Part shown: positions 52,795-62,776 of the stretch, piece after piece
Layout of the letters: each line of letters opens with the position of its first letter
Position numbering within the stretch: position 1 is the stretch's first letter
Assembly: GCA_963665915.2 (NCBI GenBank)
Contig: CAXXSG010000010.1
Coordinates: forward strand, 62,001 to 126,000
DNA length: 64,000 nt
Direction of reading: 5' to 3'
Origin: JAFGRU01 sp963665915
GTDB taxonomy: Bacteria; Desulfobacterota; Desulfuromonadia; Desulfuromonadales; JAAYDE01
The notes under the pieces: model-generated
Databases searched by the model: none
What the model was told of the DNA's origin: nothing
Seen by the model: the letters and a program-made list of their open reading frames with translations, nothing else
Position numbers and translations under genes: made by a program

Positions 52795-55446
52795 TTGTTT
52801 AAAAAAGTTCTTTGTTTATTTATTTTTTTTCTTCTTGTTTTCGGCTGCACAGACCAGACGAAAGAGAGCCTTTTTCAAGAGGGCATTAAGCTTTCCGAGC
52901 AAAAAAATTATCGGGGGGCCGTTGTCCTTCTTAAAAACTGTCTGGAAAAAGATCCCAACTATTTTGAGGCGCGATATTATCTGGGAGAGGCCTATCTTTA
53001 TACCGGAAAGTTTGAAAAAGCTGAAAAAGAGTTTTTGAAAGTATTGAAACAGGGAGGCGGGTTTGCGGAGCTGCCTCTAAAGCTTGGAGAGGTTTATCTT
53101 TATACTGAACGACCTGATCTCGCGATTAAAGAGGCGGAAAAATTTCTGGGATCAAATGCCGCCACTTTGGAAGCCTATGACCTTTTGGGGCGAGCTTTTG
53201 CAGTAAAAAAAGATTTTGGAACAGCGGAGAAACATTTCAGGACAGCACTCGATTTGGAGAAAAATAATGCCAACACCGGTATTAACCTGGTCAGAGTTCT
53301 GCTCGCACAAAAAAGGAATACAGAGGCACGGCAGAAGTTGGTTGAGATTACCCGGGACCATGAAAAAAACAAAACCGCCTGGTCCCTTTTGGCCCGGCTT
53401 GAAGCTTCTAACAGAAATATTGATGGTGCCTTGAAGGCGTACGAAAAACTTAGCCAGATCGACCCATCGGACACCACATCGATGTACATGAAGGGGCGCA
53501 TTCTGCTCAGTCAGGGAAGGGTTCCGGAAGGGGATCAGGTAGCTGATGACATAATAAAGCGTTCCCCCGAATCTGCTCAAGGACCCCTTCTGAAAGGTCT
53601 TTCCCTTTATTCGCAGAAAAAACACGAGGAAGCTATTGTCCAGCTTCAGAAATCGCTCAGCATTTCACCTGACCTGATGGGTTATTATTTCCTCGGGCTT
53701 TCCTATTACAATTCTCAAAAACTTGAGCTTGCCCTCAATCAGTTTCAGAAAGTTCTTGATTCTCAGCCGGAATTTCTTCAGCCAAGAGTTATGGTTGCTA
53801 TGACTTTTCTAAAACAGAAGCGGTTCGAAGATACGATTATTGAGTGTGAAAAGATGCTCAAAAAACACCCTTCTAACGGCCTGCTCCATAATATCCTTGG
53901 AAGTGCTTATATGGGGGAAGGAGAACTTGAAAAAGCTGTTGAGGAATTTGATAAAGCTGTTGAACTGGACCCGCGACTGGCGGATGCTCATTTCAAGAAA
54001 GGGCTTTTTTCCATAAAGAGCGGGAACTTGGAAGAGGCGGAGGACCAGCTTGCTACTGCCGTATCGCTGGCTCCGGAGGCTCTGAATACCAGAATTGTCC
54101 TGGCTTCCTATTACCTTCGTCAGCAGGATTATTCCAAAGCCATTGAGACGCTGGAGAAAGGGTTAACCGGCCAAATGCAGGATGCCGTTCTTTATAATTA
54201 CCTTTCTCTGGCTTATTTTTCTCAAAACAAACCGGAAAAAGCCTTGGCCAGCCTTGAAAAAGCAAAAAAGGCCAAACCGGATTTTTTCCCGCCTTATTTT
54301 AATCTTGCATCCTATTTTGGGAAAAAGGGGGCTTTGGAAAAAGCCCGGGAACAATACCTGGCGGTTTTGGAAAAAGATCCTGCGAATTTAAGAGCATTAA
54401 TGGGGATGGCTGCTACTAGTGAAATGCAGCAAAAAGATGAGGAGGTCTTGGCTTATTTGCAAAGAGCAAAAGAGACCAACAATGCCTTCGGGTTTGTTGC
54501 TTTGATAAGTTATTACAACAAAAAAGGGCAACCTGATCAAGCTTTAAAGGTTTTGGATGAAGGTCTGCGAATGGAGCCTCGAAATATTACATTCCTGAAT
54601 ATGCAGGGCCAGATGCTGTTAAAAAAGAAAGATTTTAACGGAGCGGAGGCCGCTTTTAAGATGCTGGAATCTGTCGGCCCCGGTAAAGGATATCCCTCTT
54701 TGATAAAAATGTATCAACTTCAGGGGGAGACTAAAAAAGCGGAGGACCTGGCGCAAAGCGTGATCAAATCTGCTCCCGGTTCCCCTTACGGGTTTTTACT
54801 TTCGGCCTCGATTTTTGAGCAGCAGAAGAATTTCAAGGCTGCGCTAAGAACCTTGGAAGAAGGTCTGGAAAGCAATCAGGGAAATCCAAACCTGTTGATG
54901 GGAATAGGTTCCATTTATGCGAAACTCCAAAAGCCGGACGTGGCTTTGGATATTTATCAACAGCTTTTGGGTAAGAACCCGGCTTTTTACCCCGCAATGT
55001 ACGCCATTGGCTCGATATATGATAAAATTGGCAAGAAAAAAAGAGCCTTAGAGTATTACGAAGAGGTCCTCAAAAAGAACCGGAATCATACACCGACCCT
55101 TAATAACTTGGCCTATCTTTACGCGGTTAATTATGGAGAATTTGAAAAAGCCGTTGATCTGGCCATGAGAGCCTATCGCAATGAACCGGGAAATCCATAC
55201 GTTCTTGATACGTTAGGGTTTGTTCTGTTGAAGCAGGGGAAAAACAAGGAAGCATCCACCCTTTTGGACAAAGCTAATACTCTGCTTCCCGGAACTCCCT
55301 CCATTGAATATCATATTGCTTTGGCCGCTTTAAATGCCGGCGAGAAGGAAAGGGCGGTTGAGTATTTGCGTAAAGCGCTTGCGTCCAAGGATTTTCCTGA
55401 AAAAGAAGAAGCGAAAAACCTGTTGAATAAGGTGGCAGAACAATAG
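52795..55446 (+). CDS. prsT: PrsT-type TPR lipoprotein of the exosortase-A EPS locus
   Basis: An 883-residue protein with a lipoprotein-like leader ending in LVFGC (Cys18) and then some twenty TPR units to the C-terminus (for example LHNILGSAYMGEGELEKAVE). This length and layout match the PrsT family found at the head of PEP-CTERM/exosortase EPS clusters, where it is thought to scaffold export or secretion. The start is TTG at 52795 with AGGAGG eight bases upstream. A candidate sigma-54 promoter lies about 225 bp ahead. It is followed by the sugar transferase gene by 15 bp. Confidence 0.85.
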   Translation: MFKKVLCLFIFFLLVFGCTDQTKESLFQEGIKLSEQKNYRGAVVLLKNCLEKDPNYFEARYYLGEAYLYTGKFEKAEKEFLKVLKQGGGFAELPLKLGEVYLYTERPDLAIKEAEKFLGSNAATLEAYDLLGRAFAVKKDFGTAEKHFRTALDLEKNNANTGINLVRVLLAQKRNTEARQKLVEITRDHEKNKTAWSLLARLEASNRNIDGALKAYEKLSQIDPSDTTSMYMKGRILLSQGRVPEGDQVADDIIKRSPESAQGPLLKGLSLYSQKKHEEAIVQLQKSLSISPDLMGYYFLGLSYYNSQKLELALNQFQKVLDSQPEFLQPRVMVAMTFLKQKRFEDTIIECEKMLKKHPSNGLLHNILGSAYMGEGELEKAVEEFDKAVELDPRLADAHFKKGLFSIKSGNLEEAEDQLATAVSLAPEALNTRIVLASYYLRQQDYSKAIETLEKGLTGQMQDAVLYNYLSLAYFSQNKPEKALASLEKAKKAKPDFFPPYFNLASYFGKKGALEKAREQYLAVLEKDPANLRALMGMAATSEMQQKDEEVLAYLQRAKETNNAFGFVALISYYNKKGQPDQALKVLDEGLRMEPRNITFLNMQGQMLLKKKDFNGAEAAFKMLESVGPGKGYPSLIKMYQLQGETKKAEDLAQSVIKSAPGSPYGFLLSASIFEQQKNFKAALRTLEEGLESNQGNPNLLMGIGSIYAKLQKPDVALDIYQQLLGKNPAFYPAMYAIGSIYDKIGKKKRALEYYEEVLKKNRNHTPTLNNLAYLYAVNYGEFEKAVDLAMRAYRNEPGNPYVLDTLGFVLLKQGKNKEASTLLDKANTLLPGTPSIEYHIALAALNAGEKERAVEYLRKALASKDFPEKEEAKNLLNKVAEQ

Positions 55447-55461
55447 CTGGGGCATGTCATT

Positions 55462-56835
55462 ATGAATAGAAACGCTATTTTCCTGATGGGAGGGGATTTT
55501 TTTTTCGCGGCATTTGCGTACTTCTGTGGTTTTTTGCTGCAACCTTATGCCGTTTCTTTTCCCGGAAATGGGTTTTTGGGTAAGGAGTTCGCGAAAATCC
55601 TGATTTTTATTGTGGTGTTGCTTATAACCACCTATTTTTCCGAGCTTTACAACCTTGAAAAATTATTTGCAAAACATGAGATAGTGTTCCGCTTGGGCGT
55701 TTCCCTGCTTCTGGCTTTTATGGCTCTTTCCTGGTTTTACTATGTTTTTCCTCAGCTTACCGGTGGGCGCTATGTTTTGGTTATAGGATTGTTTTTATTC
55801 GGGCTTGCCCAGTTCTGGTGGCATAAATTTTATTATTCCTTTTTGCAGCTTCCCGGCATTGCCAAGCGGGTTCTTATTTTTGGGGTTGGACCGATGGCGC
55901 TAGAAATGAGGGAGGTGCTCCAAGAAAAAGCTCCGGACTGTATTTTCTCAGGTTATATTAAGCCCATGGGGGATATGGTAACAGTTCCGGAGGGAGAGAT
56001 CCTGGGCTTGGAAGACAGCTTGATTGAAGTTGCCAAAAAGGAAAAGGCGGCCAAAATAATAGTATCCCTTTCCGAGAGACGGGGGATTTTGCCTGTCCGG
56101 GAATTGCTCCGTTGTAAATTTGCCGGGATTGATGTGGTTGAAAATACGACATTTTTTGAAGAGATGACAGGTAAGCTCATGCTTGAAAGGACAAACCCAA
56201 GTTGGTTCTTGTTTTCCAACAGTTTCAAGGTCACTCCATTTACGCTGTTTACCAAATTCAATAAACGGGTATTTGATATTATTTTCGCTTTGCTCGGCCT
56301 CCTGGTTGCTCTTCCCATTATGCCGATTATTGCTATCCTGATAAAAATAGGCTCGCCGGGAAAAATTCTTTTTCGCCAGGTTCGGGTCGGAGTCGACGAA
56401 AGACCTTTTCTCCTCAATAAATTTCGCACCATGCGAGAGAATGCCGAAAAGACTTCAGGTGCCGTCTGGGCTCAGGAAGATGATCCGAGGGCTACCAAAA
56501 TGGGAAAGCTTTTGCGGAAAACACGCTTGGATGAAATTCCACAATTGATCAATGTCCTAAGGGGTGACATGAGCTTTGTGGGGCCTCGCCCTGAACGACC
56601 TGAGTTTGTTGAAAAACTGAATGAGAAGTACAGTTATTACTCCAAAAGACACTCTGTAAAGCCGGGAATTACCGGATGGGCTCAGGTCAGGTACCCTTAT
56701 GGAGCATCCATGGAAGACTCCTTGGAAAAGCTCAAATATGATCTTTATTACATCAAAAACTACTCCTTAAAACTTGATTTTTTTATCATATTGGAGACAA
56801 TCAAAGTTGTTTCTTTTGGAAGAGGAGGTAGATAA
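55462..56835 (+). CDS. EPS-initiating sugar transferase (polyprenyl glycosylphosphotransferase)
   Basis: A 457-residue inner-membrane enzyme that moves the first sugar phosphate to undecaprenyl phosphate. Four N-terminal helices (residues about 8-115) and a Rossmann-like segment (RVLIFGVGPMALEMREVL) precede a fifth helix and the bacterial sugar transferase domain with KFRTMRENAEKTSG, KLLRKTRLDEIPQLINVLRG and MSFVGPRPERPEFV. This matches the PEP-CTERM-associated EpsB/WcaJ-like group. It follows prsT by 15 bp and abuts the export gene. Confidence 0.93.
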   Translation: MNRNAIFLMGGDFFFAAFAYFCGFLLQPYAVSFPGNGFLGKEFAKILIFIVVLLITTYFSELYNLEKLFAKHEIVFRLGVSLLLAFMALSWFYYVFPQLTGGRYVLVIGLFLFGLAQFWWHKFYYSFLQLPGIAKRVLIFGVGPMALEMREVLQEKAPDCIFSGYIKPMGDMVTVPEGEILGLEDSLIEVAKKEKAAKIIVSLSERRGILPVRELLRCKFAGIDVVENTTFFEEMTGKLMLERTNPSWFLFSNSFKVTPFTLFTKFNKRVFDIIFALLGLLVALPIMPIIAILIKIGSPGKILFRQVRVGVDERPFLLNKFRTMRENAEKTSGAVWAQEDDPRATKMGKLLRKTRLDEIPQLINVLRGDMSFVGPRPERPEFVEKLNEKYSYYSKRHSVKPGITGWAQVRYPYGASMEDSLEKLKYDLYYIKNYSLKLDFFIILETIKVVSFGRGGR

Positions 56836-57633
56836 ATGAAAATGAAATATTTTGCTGTTGCTTTTTTCAGCTTGTTTCTTTTGATGTGTTCTCAGGTTTT
56901 TGCTGAAGATTACATTATCGGAGAAGGGGATGTTCTTGGCGTTTCCGTGTGGGGAGAGCCCGAACTTAGCGTCCAGGTAACGGTTCGTCCCGACGGCAAG
57001 ATCACTTTGCCTGCCGCTGGAGATGTCAAGGCGTCTGGACAGACGCCCACCGGTTTGAGTAAAAATATCAGCAAGGTTTTAAGAAGATATGTTCAGCAAC
57101 CGATTGTGACCGTTACCGTTTCCCAGATCACAAACAACCGAATTTATGTTTCCGGGGGCGGGGTTCCTTCTGAAGTTGTTGAGATGCCGGGGAAAACCAT
57201 GCTTTTTAAGTTTCTATGCAGATTTGAAAATCTGGAGAATGCTGATTTGAAACGTTCCTATATAATGCGAAAAGGGGGGAAAATAGAAACGGACTTCTAT
57301 CGTCTTTTCGTAAAAGGAGATTTTTCCCAAGACGTTGAATTGCAAGCTGACGATATAGTTTTTCTTCCGACCAACGAACATAATAAGATATATGTTGTCG
57401 GTGCAGTGAATCAGCCTACCTATATTTTTTACCGTGAAGGGATAAAAGTACTGGATGCGATTCTGGAGGCCGGTGGTTTTACCGAGTTTGCCAAATTGAA
57501 TAGTGTTACAATTCTTCGAGGCGAGGATAGAATAAAAGTTCGTCTCAAGGAGGTCATGAAAGGCAAGGATTCCGCCATGAACATTTTCCTCAGGCCGGGG
57601 GATTATATTATGGTGGAAGAAGGGTTGTTTTAA
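56836..57633 (+). CDS. Polysaccharide export protein (Wza/EpsE type)
   Basis: A 265-residue secreted protein. A signal peptide is followed by the Poly_export domain (DYIIGEGDVLGVSVWGEPEL, VRPDGKITLPAAGDVKASGQ) and one or two SLBB domains (VVGAVNQPTYIFY.EGIKVLDAI). No clear lipobox is present (the leader reads LLMCSQVFA), so it may not be lipidated like Wza. It would line the outer-membrane export channel. The ATG follows the stop of the transferase gene directly. Confidence 0.92.
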   Translation: MKMKYFAVAFFSLFLLMCSQVFAEDYIIGEGDVLGVSVWGEPELSVQVTVRPDGKITLPAAGDVKASGQTPTGLSKNISKVLRRYVQQPIVTVTVSQITNNRIYVSGGGVPSEVVEMPGKTMLFKFLCRFENLENADLKRSYIMRKGGKIETDFYRLFVKGDFSQDVELQADDIVFLPTNEHNKIYVVGAVNQPTYIFYREGIKVLDAILEAGGFTEFAKLNSVTILRGEDRIKVRLKEVMKGKDSAMNIFLRPGDYIMVEEGLF

Positions 57634-57974
57634 ACTCAGGTTGAAGACCTTCAGGCTGAAGGAAAAAGCTTTTACCGCAAAGGACGCAGAGGACGCAAAG
57701 AAGAAAAGCTGGAAGAACTGAGACTGAAACGAAAAGCTGCGGTCGAAGACGGAAGGAAATAGCTTTTACCGCAAAGGACGCAGAGGACGCAAAGAAGAAA
57801 AGCCGGAAGAACTAAGACTGAAAGGAAAAGCTGAGGTCAAAGACGGAAGAAAAAAGGTGAGGCAGGTTGAAGACTATTAAGACTGAAGACTTTTAGGTTT
57901 TCAATCGGCCTTCAGCCTTCGGATTAAACCCCTTGCGCCAACAGTCTTCAGCCTTCAGACTAAATACCTAAAAA
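57634..57974. repeat. EPS spacer with a 94-bp tandem duplication and R1/R3 repeats
   Basis: Two adjacent 94-bp units (57667-57760 and 57761-57854), differing at only a few bases, each begin AGCTTTTACCGCAAAGGACG and contain the R1 motif GACGCAGAGGACGCAAAG. R3 motifs (CTTCAGCCTTC, GAAGACTGAAG) fill both ends. The strand is purine-rich. No gene is seen. Confidence 0.85.
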
Positions 57975-59477
57975 ATGGAAAATAATTTAGATCAAATATT
58001 TCGCTATCTTTTTATTATAAATAAACGGAAAAGCCTTTTTTTTCTGGTTTCCTTTGCCCTAATGACCGTGCTGGTCATTGGGTGTTATTTCATTCCGAAG
58101 AAATATAAGGCGGACAGTACGGTATTTATTGAAACAAGCGTCATTGAGGATCTTGTTCGGGGGCTTGTCGTTACGCAGGACATGGAAGAAAAGATCCGGG
58201 TTCTTCGCTATGCTTTGCTCAGCCGCGGATTGATTACAGAAGTCCTTAAAGAGTTGGATGTCGATGCAAAATTCAAGACCGACGGGGCTTTGCAGGCTTA
58301 TGTAACTTCACTTCAAAGTAGGACCCAGTTGACCCAGCGAAGGGAGGACCTTTTTATCCTTTCGATTGAAGACCGTGATCCACATTTTGCGCAGAAATAT
58401 ATTAATACGCTTGTCCAAAAATACCTGGAGCAGAGTTCCTCTTCAAGCCGCGAGGAAACTTACGGGGCAAACCGCTTCCTGGAAGAGCAATTAGTGGTTT
58501 TCAAAGATAAGCTGGATAAAGCGGAAGATCGAATTATTAAATTCCGGAACCAGGAGAGCGTTTTTCTGTCGCTGGATGAGCCCGCAATAATTGCTAATAT
58601 CAGAGATTATAACCGCCAGATTGATGACAACAACCTTGAAATCGAGACGCAATCCGCCCGGAAAAACGAGCTCGCCAAACAGCTGAGAACAATCAGCCCT
58701 GAAATATCCCTTTTTAGTGAGGGAGAGCGAGCAAACCGGCTTGAAGTGTTGGAGGCGCGAATAAAATATCTTATGGTCTCTTATACGGAGAATTATCCGG
58801 AAGTGATCAAGCTGAAAGCGGAGTTAGAGGCGCTTAAAAGGAATTTAAAAGAAGGGAAAGGTGTTGGACCTTCCCCCTCCAGCCTGGAGACTCGGTCGAC
58901 CAACCCGGTTTATCAGGAAACGAGACAGGCCATGTTGAACGCCGCGACTGAGATAAGTGCTTTGAAGGCGAGACAAGCGCGTTTGCAGAATATGATTCTT
59001 GAAAAAGAGAAAGAATTGAAATTTATTCCAGAGAACACCAAAAAGCTTGGTATGATGATCCAGGAAAGGGATTCCTATCGCAGGATTTATCAAGATTTGT
59101 TGGCCCGCATGGGTCAGTCTGAAGTCTCAAAGCAAATGGAAATCGGTGATAAAACAACTACCTTCAGGGTTGTGGATCCGGCGGTTTTCCCAGAGAACCC
59201 GGTTTCTCCGAAAATGGTCAGGATGATTCTTCTGGCAATAGTCGCAGGCTTTGGAGGGGGGCTGGGTATTGTTATCCTTTTGGAAATGTTGGATAGTTCC
59301 GTTAAGGAAGTGCGGCAAATACAAGAGTTGAATTTTGAGGTTCTTGCAGTTATTCCTCGTATTTCAACTTCCGTTCAGGAGCGTGCTGCCCAGCTACGGG
59401 ACAGAAAAATTTTTATTGCTTCAGGGCTTTATTTCTCATGTATTGTCTGTGTCTTGGTTTTTGAAGTCCTGAGGTAA
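57975..59477 (+). CDS. Polysaccharide chain-length determinant (Wzz/EpsF-like)
   Basis: A 500-residue inner-membrane protein of the PCP family. A first helix (residues about 18-38, LFFLVSFALMTVLVIGCYF) leads a large coiled-coil periplasmic domain (about 160-385), and a second helix near 415-435 with the preceding Pro-rich PENPVSPKMV segment closes it; a third hydrophobic segment ends the chain. It matches the XrtA-associated chain-length group. No good ribosome site is present ahead of ATG 57975; the repeat-rich spacer separates it from the export gene. It pairs with the kinase downstream. Confidence 0.9.
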   Translation: MENNLDQIFRYLFIINKRKSLFFLVSFALMTVLVIGCYFIPKKYKADSTVFIETSVIEDLVRGLVVTQDMEEKIRVLRYALLSRGLITEVLKELDVDAKFKTDGALQAYVTSLQSRTQLTQRREDLFILSIEDRDPHFAQKYINTLVQKYLEQSSSSSREETYGANRFLEEQLVVFKDKLDKAEDRIIKFRNQESVFLSLDEPAIIANIRDYNRQIDDNNLEIETQSARKNELAKQLRTISPEISLFSEGERANRLEVLEARIKYLMVSYTENYPEVIKLKAELEALKRNLKEGKGVGPSPSSLETRSTNPVYQETRQAMLNAATEISALKARQARLQNMILEKEKELKFIPENTKKLGMMIQERDSYRRIYQDLLARMGQSEVSKQMEIGDKTTTFRVVDPAVFPENPVSPKMVRMILLAIVAGFGGGLGIVILLEMLDSSVKEVRQIQELNFEVLAVIPRISTSVQERAAQLRDRKIFIASGLYFSCIVCVLVFEVLR

Positions 59478-59575
59478 TCACTTTGAACTGGTTTTAAAAT
59501 TGTCAATTTGGCAGTTCGAAAAAATTACAGTTTGTTCTTATGTGACTTGGGTCGGAATGACGAGGGAAAAAGCTA

Positions 59576-60385
59576 ATGAGTCGTTTAGAAAAAGCCATTC
59601 AAAAAGCGGTTAAATCTCGGCAGATTGAGCCGCTCTCCGAAGGCAAGCCCGAACTTGTTAAAGAGTCTCATCCGGGTGATAGGCTTTTGCAGGTTGAGCC
59701 CCTCAATGCACCCAACCCGCTTCTCCTTATTAATCAGGAAAAAACAAGCTATATCATTGAAGAATATAAGAAATTGAAGTCGGTGATCGTTCAGATGACC
59801 GATAAAGAAAAGTTTCTCAACACCCTGATGTTCACAAGCACCATGAGTGGTGAGGGGAAAACTTTGACGGTGCTTAATCTGGCAATAAGCCTGGCCCAGG
59901 AACTGGACCATACCGTGCTGGTGGTGGATGCGGATTTAAGGCAGCCCTCCGTGCATGAGTATCTGGGTCTGAAACCTCAGGCAGGTTTAGTTGAATGTCT
60001 GACGCAGGATGTGCCCCTGGAGGATGTTCTGGTAAAAACGGGGATTGGAAAGCTGGTTATTTTACCGGCGGGCAGCCCTGTCGCCAATCCCGCAGAGTTG
60101 CTTTCTTCCAAGCGGATGAAAGAAATGGTTCAGGAGCTGAAAAAACGCTATCCTGATCGATATGTGCTTTTTGATACTACCCCGGTGTTATCCTTTGCCG
60201 AGTCATTTTCTTTGGCATCCTTTATGGACGGCATTGTTTTTATTGTTAGAGAAGGCCGGGCCAAGAGCCACCAGGTTAAAATGGCGCTGGATAGTTTGAA
60301 AAAAAACAACAACATTTTAGGTGTTGTGTACAATGACTCTCACTTTGTCTCCAAGAAAGATAATGATTATTATTCGTATTATTAG
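59576..60385 (+). CDS. Tyrosine autokinase of the EPS locus (EpsG/BY-kinase)
   Basis: A 269-residue bacterial tyrosine kinase without a fused membrane domain. Walker A is STMSGEGKT (88-96), Walker A' is VLVVDADLR (114-122), and the C-terminal tail has four tyrosines (265, 266, 268, 269) for autophosphorylation. It resembles the PEP-CTERM/exosortase-associated kinase group. It would be activated by the chain-length protein encoded 98 bp upstream and set polymer length. Confidence 0.93.
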   Translation: MSRLEKAIQKAVKSRQIEPLSEGKPELVKESHPGDRLLQVEPLNAPNPLLLINQEKTSYIIEEYKKLKSVIVQMTDKEKFLNTLMFTSTMSGEGKTLTVLNLAISLAQELDHTVLVVDADLRQPSVHEYLGLKPQAGLVECLTQDVPLEDVLVKTGIGKLVILPAGSPVANPAELLSSKRMKEMVQELKKRYPDRYVLFDTTPVLSFAESFSLASFMDGIVFIVREGRAKSHQVKMALDSLKKNNNILGVVYNDSHFVSKKDNDYYSYY

Positions 60386-61053
60386 TAATAAGGTTAAAGG
60401 TGGGGGAAATCCATAACAGGTGTAATGTGAAGGGTCATCTTATTTACCGCCGAGTACGCAAAGAGCGCAAAGGAAGACAAAAGCAAAATCGGGTTTAGGT
60501 TTGAAATCAAAACCCTGAATCAAGAGGTTTCTTGGTGTCTTGAGTGAGTGCAGCGAACGGGCGAGAGAAAAGTTTTTAAATTCGTCTCACGCAAAGCCGC
60601 AAAGAGCGCAAAGAAGGACAAAAACAGTATTTACAGGGATGAAGGGGATGGATGGGATAAGGATCTTTGGTTAAAACCAAAAAAAGGGTTTTAAGGATTG
60701 TCTCCTTTATTTTGGTTATCTCTGTTAGTCAAATTTTGATTTTTAAAGGTTTTCTCAGCGTTCTCCGCGTGCTCTGCGGTAAAATTCGTCTCACGCAAAG
60801 CCGCCAAAAACGCAAAGAGAATCAAAAGGCATTATTTACAGGGATGGGGGGATAAGGCTTATGAAATCAAACACCAGACTTTTTGGTTTTAAATACTTTA
60901 CCCCCAAGGTTTTAAAGTTTAATCCCCTTTATCCCATGTCTCCCTGTTAGGCTGGTTTTGACTTTAACGTTATTGGCCAGGTTTTTCTCAGCGATCTCAG
61001 CGTGATTGGCGGTAAAAGTTTTTACTCACAATTGCCATATTTTGGGAGGGGTT
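60386..61053. repeat. 668-bp repeat-filled spacer in the EPS locus
   Basis: Contains R1 motifs (CGCAAAGAGCGCAAAG) at 60446-60482, 60588-60618 and 60786-60818, inverted forms near 60752-60780 and 60983-61015, and the R2 motif (ACAGGGATGAAGGGGATGG, TGGGATAAGG) at 60631-60662 and 60837-60858 with inverted R2 near 60921-60952. Opposed copies can form hairpins. No gene was supported in it; short open frames here are composed of repeat sequence. GGGAGGGG at 61044-61051 is the ribosome site for the next gene. Confidence 0.8.
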
Positions 61054-62313
61054 ATGAACAGGTTGTTTTCAGGTGTCGGGCTGATATTTTTAGCTGTCCT
61101 GTTGCTGATTCCGGTTTCGGGATTTGCCGCTTTTGAAATCCATCCCAGACTGACCCTCTCCGAGGAGTATAACGACAATATTGACTTGGATGCTGAGGAC
61201 GAGGAAGATGATTTTATCACGACCGTTGCCCCGGGTTTACTTCTCAACTATCGTGCAAAAGAGCTTCTTCTGGATGTGGATTACAGCCTGCTATTCAGAA
61301 AATATGCTTCCAACACCGACGAAGATGAAACCGATTTTAAGGATATTCAAAGAGGGTTGGCTACGGCCGAAATTTTTCCGGATAGGAATTTTACCATCAG
61401 CCTGCTTGGTGAAATAAGCAGTGTCACAGTTGATGAAAGTGAACCTACAGCGGACGATGACGGTTCGGAAAATAGAACAATTTTATACCGATACATTATT
61501 AATCCCCAGTACCATTTCCGAAAAATACCAACATATGAAGTGGTTTTTGATTATCTCCTGGAAGGTCGTGATTACGTTGCCGATGAAGGAGATGACTCGG
61601 TAAGCAACCAGGCCGGGGTAGAACTCATAAAAACCTTTTCGAGGAGGTTTTCAACCTCTCTGGGGTATCGCTTTGAAGATTTCAACGGATCTTCCAGCGA
61701 GATAGGTGGGGATACCGTTTCGGATGATTTCGAAAGGCAGGACGTATTTGTCACCGTTGTTTATGAGTTAAGCTCTCAATTGCGCCTGAACGGCAGGGGG
61801 GGGCTGGTCTGGATTGACTACGATGAAAGGGATGGTACGGATGGTACCTTGTGGGGGCTTGGGATTGAATACTTTCCCAGCGTTCTTTTTTCCGCAAGAC
61901 TGGATTACTCAGAAGATTTTGAGAGCTCGGTGGAAGATGGTTTAGAGGAGAGAAAAAGAGCAAGCTTGCTGTTGAGTTATCTCGGCAAAATACCGGTCAG
62001 CCTCGAGGTGTTTAATGATAGAGTGACAAGAGAGGAAGTCGATGAGGAGGATGAGTCAACCGGAGGCGTTCTGACCGCCACCATCCCATTTGGGTCTCGG
62101 TTGTCTCTACTTGCTTCAGGGAGTTACACGTATTCTGAATATGAGCCTGACGATGAAGAGGTTGATGAATATGGCGCCAGAGCTTCCTTGGAATATGTGA
62201 CAAGGTACATTACCTTTTTACTTTCCCAGTCTTTCCGTGAAAGAGATTCCAATATCGATGATGAAGGTTACACAAATAACATCACCTTCCTTTCGGCAAG
62301 GATGGAATTCTAA
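61054..62313 (+). CDS. Outer-membrane beta-barrel protein of the EPS locus
   Basis: A 419-residue exported protein with a signal peptide (LIFLAVLLLIPVSGFA), then alternating amphipathic strands rich in Asp/Glu and a C-terminal phenylalanine (SARMEF), all typical of a barrel. It corresponds by position and type to the PEP-CTERM-associated outer-membrane protein family (TIGR03016-like). Strands such as FSTSLGYRFEDFN alternate with acidic loops. ATG 61054 with a strong GGGAGGGG decides the start; the open frame begins earlier in repeat sequence. A role in polymer export through the outer membrane is inferred. Confidence 0.85.
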   Translation: MNRLFSGVGLIFLAVLLLIPVSGFAAFEIHPRLTLSEEYNDNIDLDAEDEEDDFITTVAPGLLLNYRAKELLLDVDYSLLFRKYASNTDEDETDFKDIQRGLATAEIFPDRNFTISLLGEISSVTVDESEPTADDDGSENRTILYRYIINPQYHFRKIPTYEVVFDYLLEGRDYVADEGDDSVSNQAGVELIKTFSRRFSTSLGYRFEDFNGSSSEIGGDTVSDDFERQDVFVTVVYELSSQLRLNGRGGLVWIDYDERDGTDGTLWGLGIEYFPSVLFSARLDYSEDFESSVEDGLEERKRASLLLSYLGKIPVSLEVFNDRVTREEVDEEDESTGGVLTATIPFGSRLSLLASGSYTYSEYEPDDEEVDEYGARASLEYVTRYITFLLSQSFRERDSNIDDEGYTNNITFLSARMEF

Positions 62314-62776
62314 AACACTCGTGGCTAGTGATCAGTGACGAGTAACAAGTGACCAATTATCAGTGCCAAATGACAAGTTTTTTCAGTGTATTCGCTGGTT
62401 AAAATCTGTCTCACGCAAAGCCGCAAAGACAGACAAAAGCAAAATTAACAGAGATGAATGGGATGCATGGGATAAGGCTTATTGGTTTTTACCCCAAAGA
62501 CATTTAGATTCTATCCCTTTAATCCCATGTATCCCTGACAATTTGTTCTTAGAGCATTGATTTTGTCCGTGTGTGTCTGTGGCAATTAACGAAGATTATT
62601 GAAACTGAGAAAGTTTTGAACGGCTTGATTCGAGCCTTGAAAAAATAGATAGGTTGAAGGTAAGAAGACTTAAAGCTGAAGCTGAAAAAAGTCAAGACTG
62701 AAGGCCGAAGACTGAAGGTTTTCCTGACAGTCTTCGGCCTTCAGTCTAAACAGCCTGTTTTCAAAGAAAGCAATTT
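62314..62776. repeat. 463-bp repeat-filled spacer in the EPS locus
   Basis: Left part has a degenerate GTGATCAGTGACGAGTAACAAG repeat (about 62325-62375), then R1 (CACGCAAAGCCGCAAAG, 62412-62428), R2 (GATGAATGGGATGCATGGG, 62454-62472) and its inverse near 62511-62540, then R3 (AGACTGAAGGCCGAAGACTG, with inverse CAGTCTTCGGCCTTCAGTC) at 62650-62755, which can form a long hairpin just before the ATPase gene. No gene. Confidence 0.8.

Noticed and set aside
57634..57974. Tandem repeats that might suggest a CRISPR array
   Set aside because: Units are 94 bp, contiguous, only two in number, with no unique spacers and no cas genes nearby.
60440..60830. Similarity of the R1 motif ACGCAAAGCC to part of the GEMM c-di-GMP riboswitch
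   Set aside because: Only about ten bases match; the tetraloop, receptor and second stem of the aptamer are absent, and the motif recurs as simple low-complexity repeats in both orientations.
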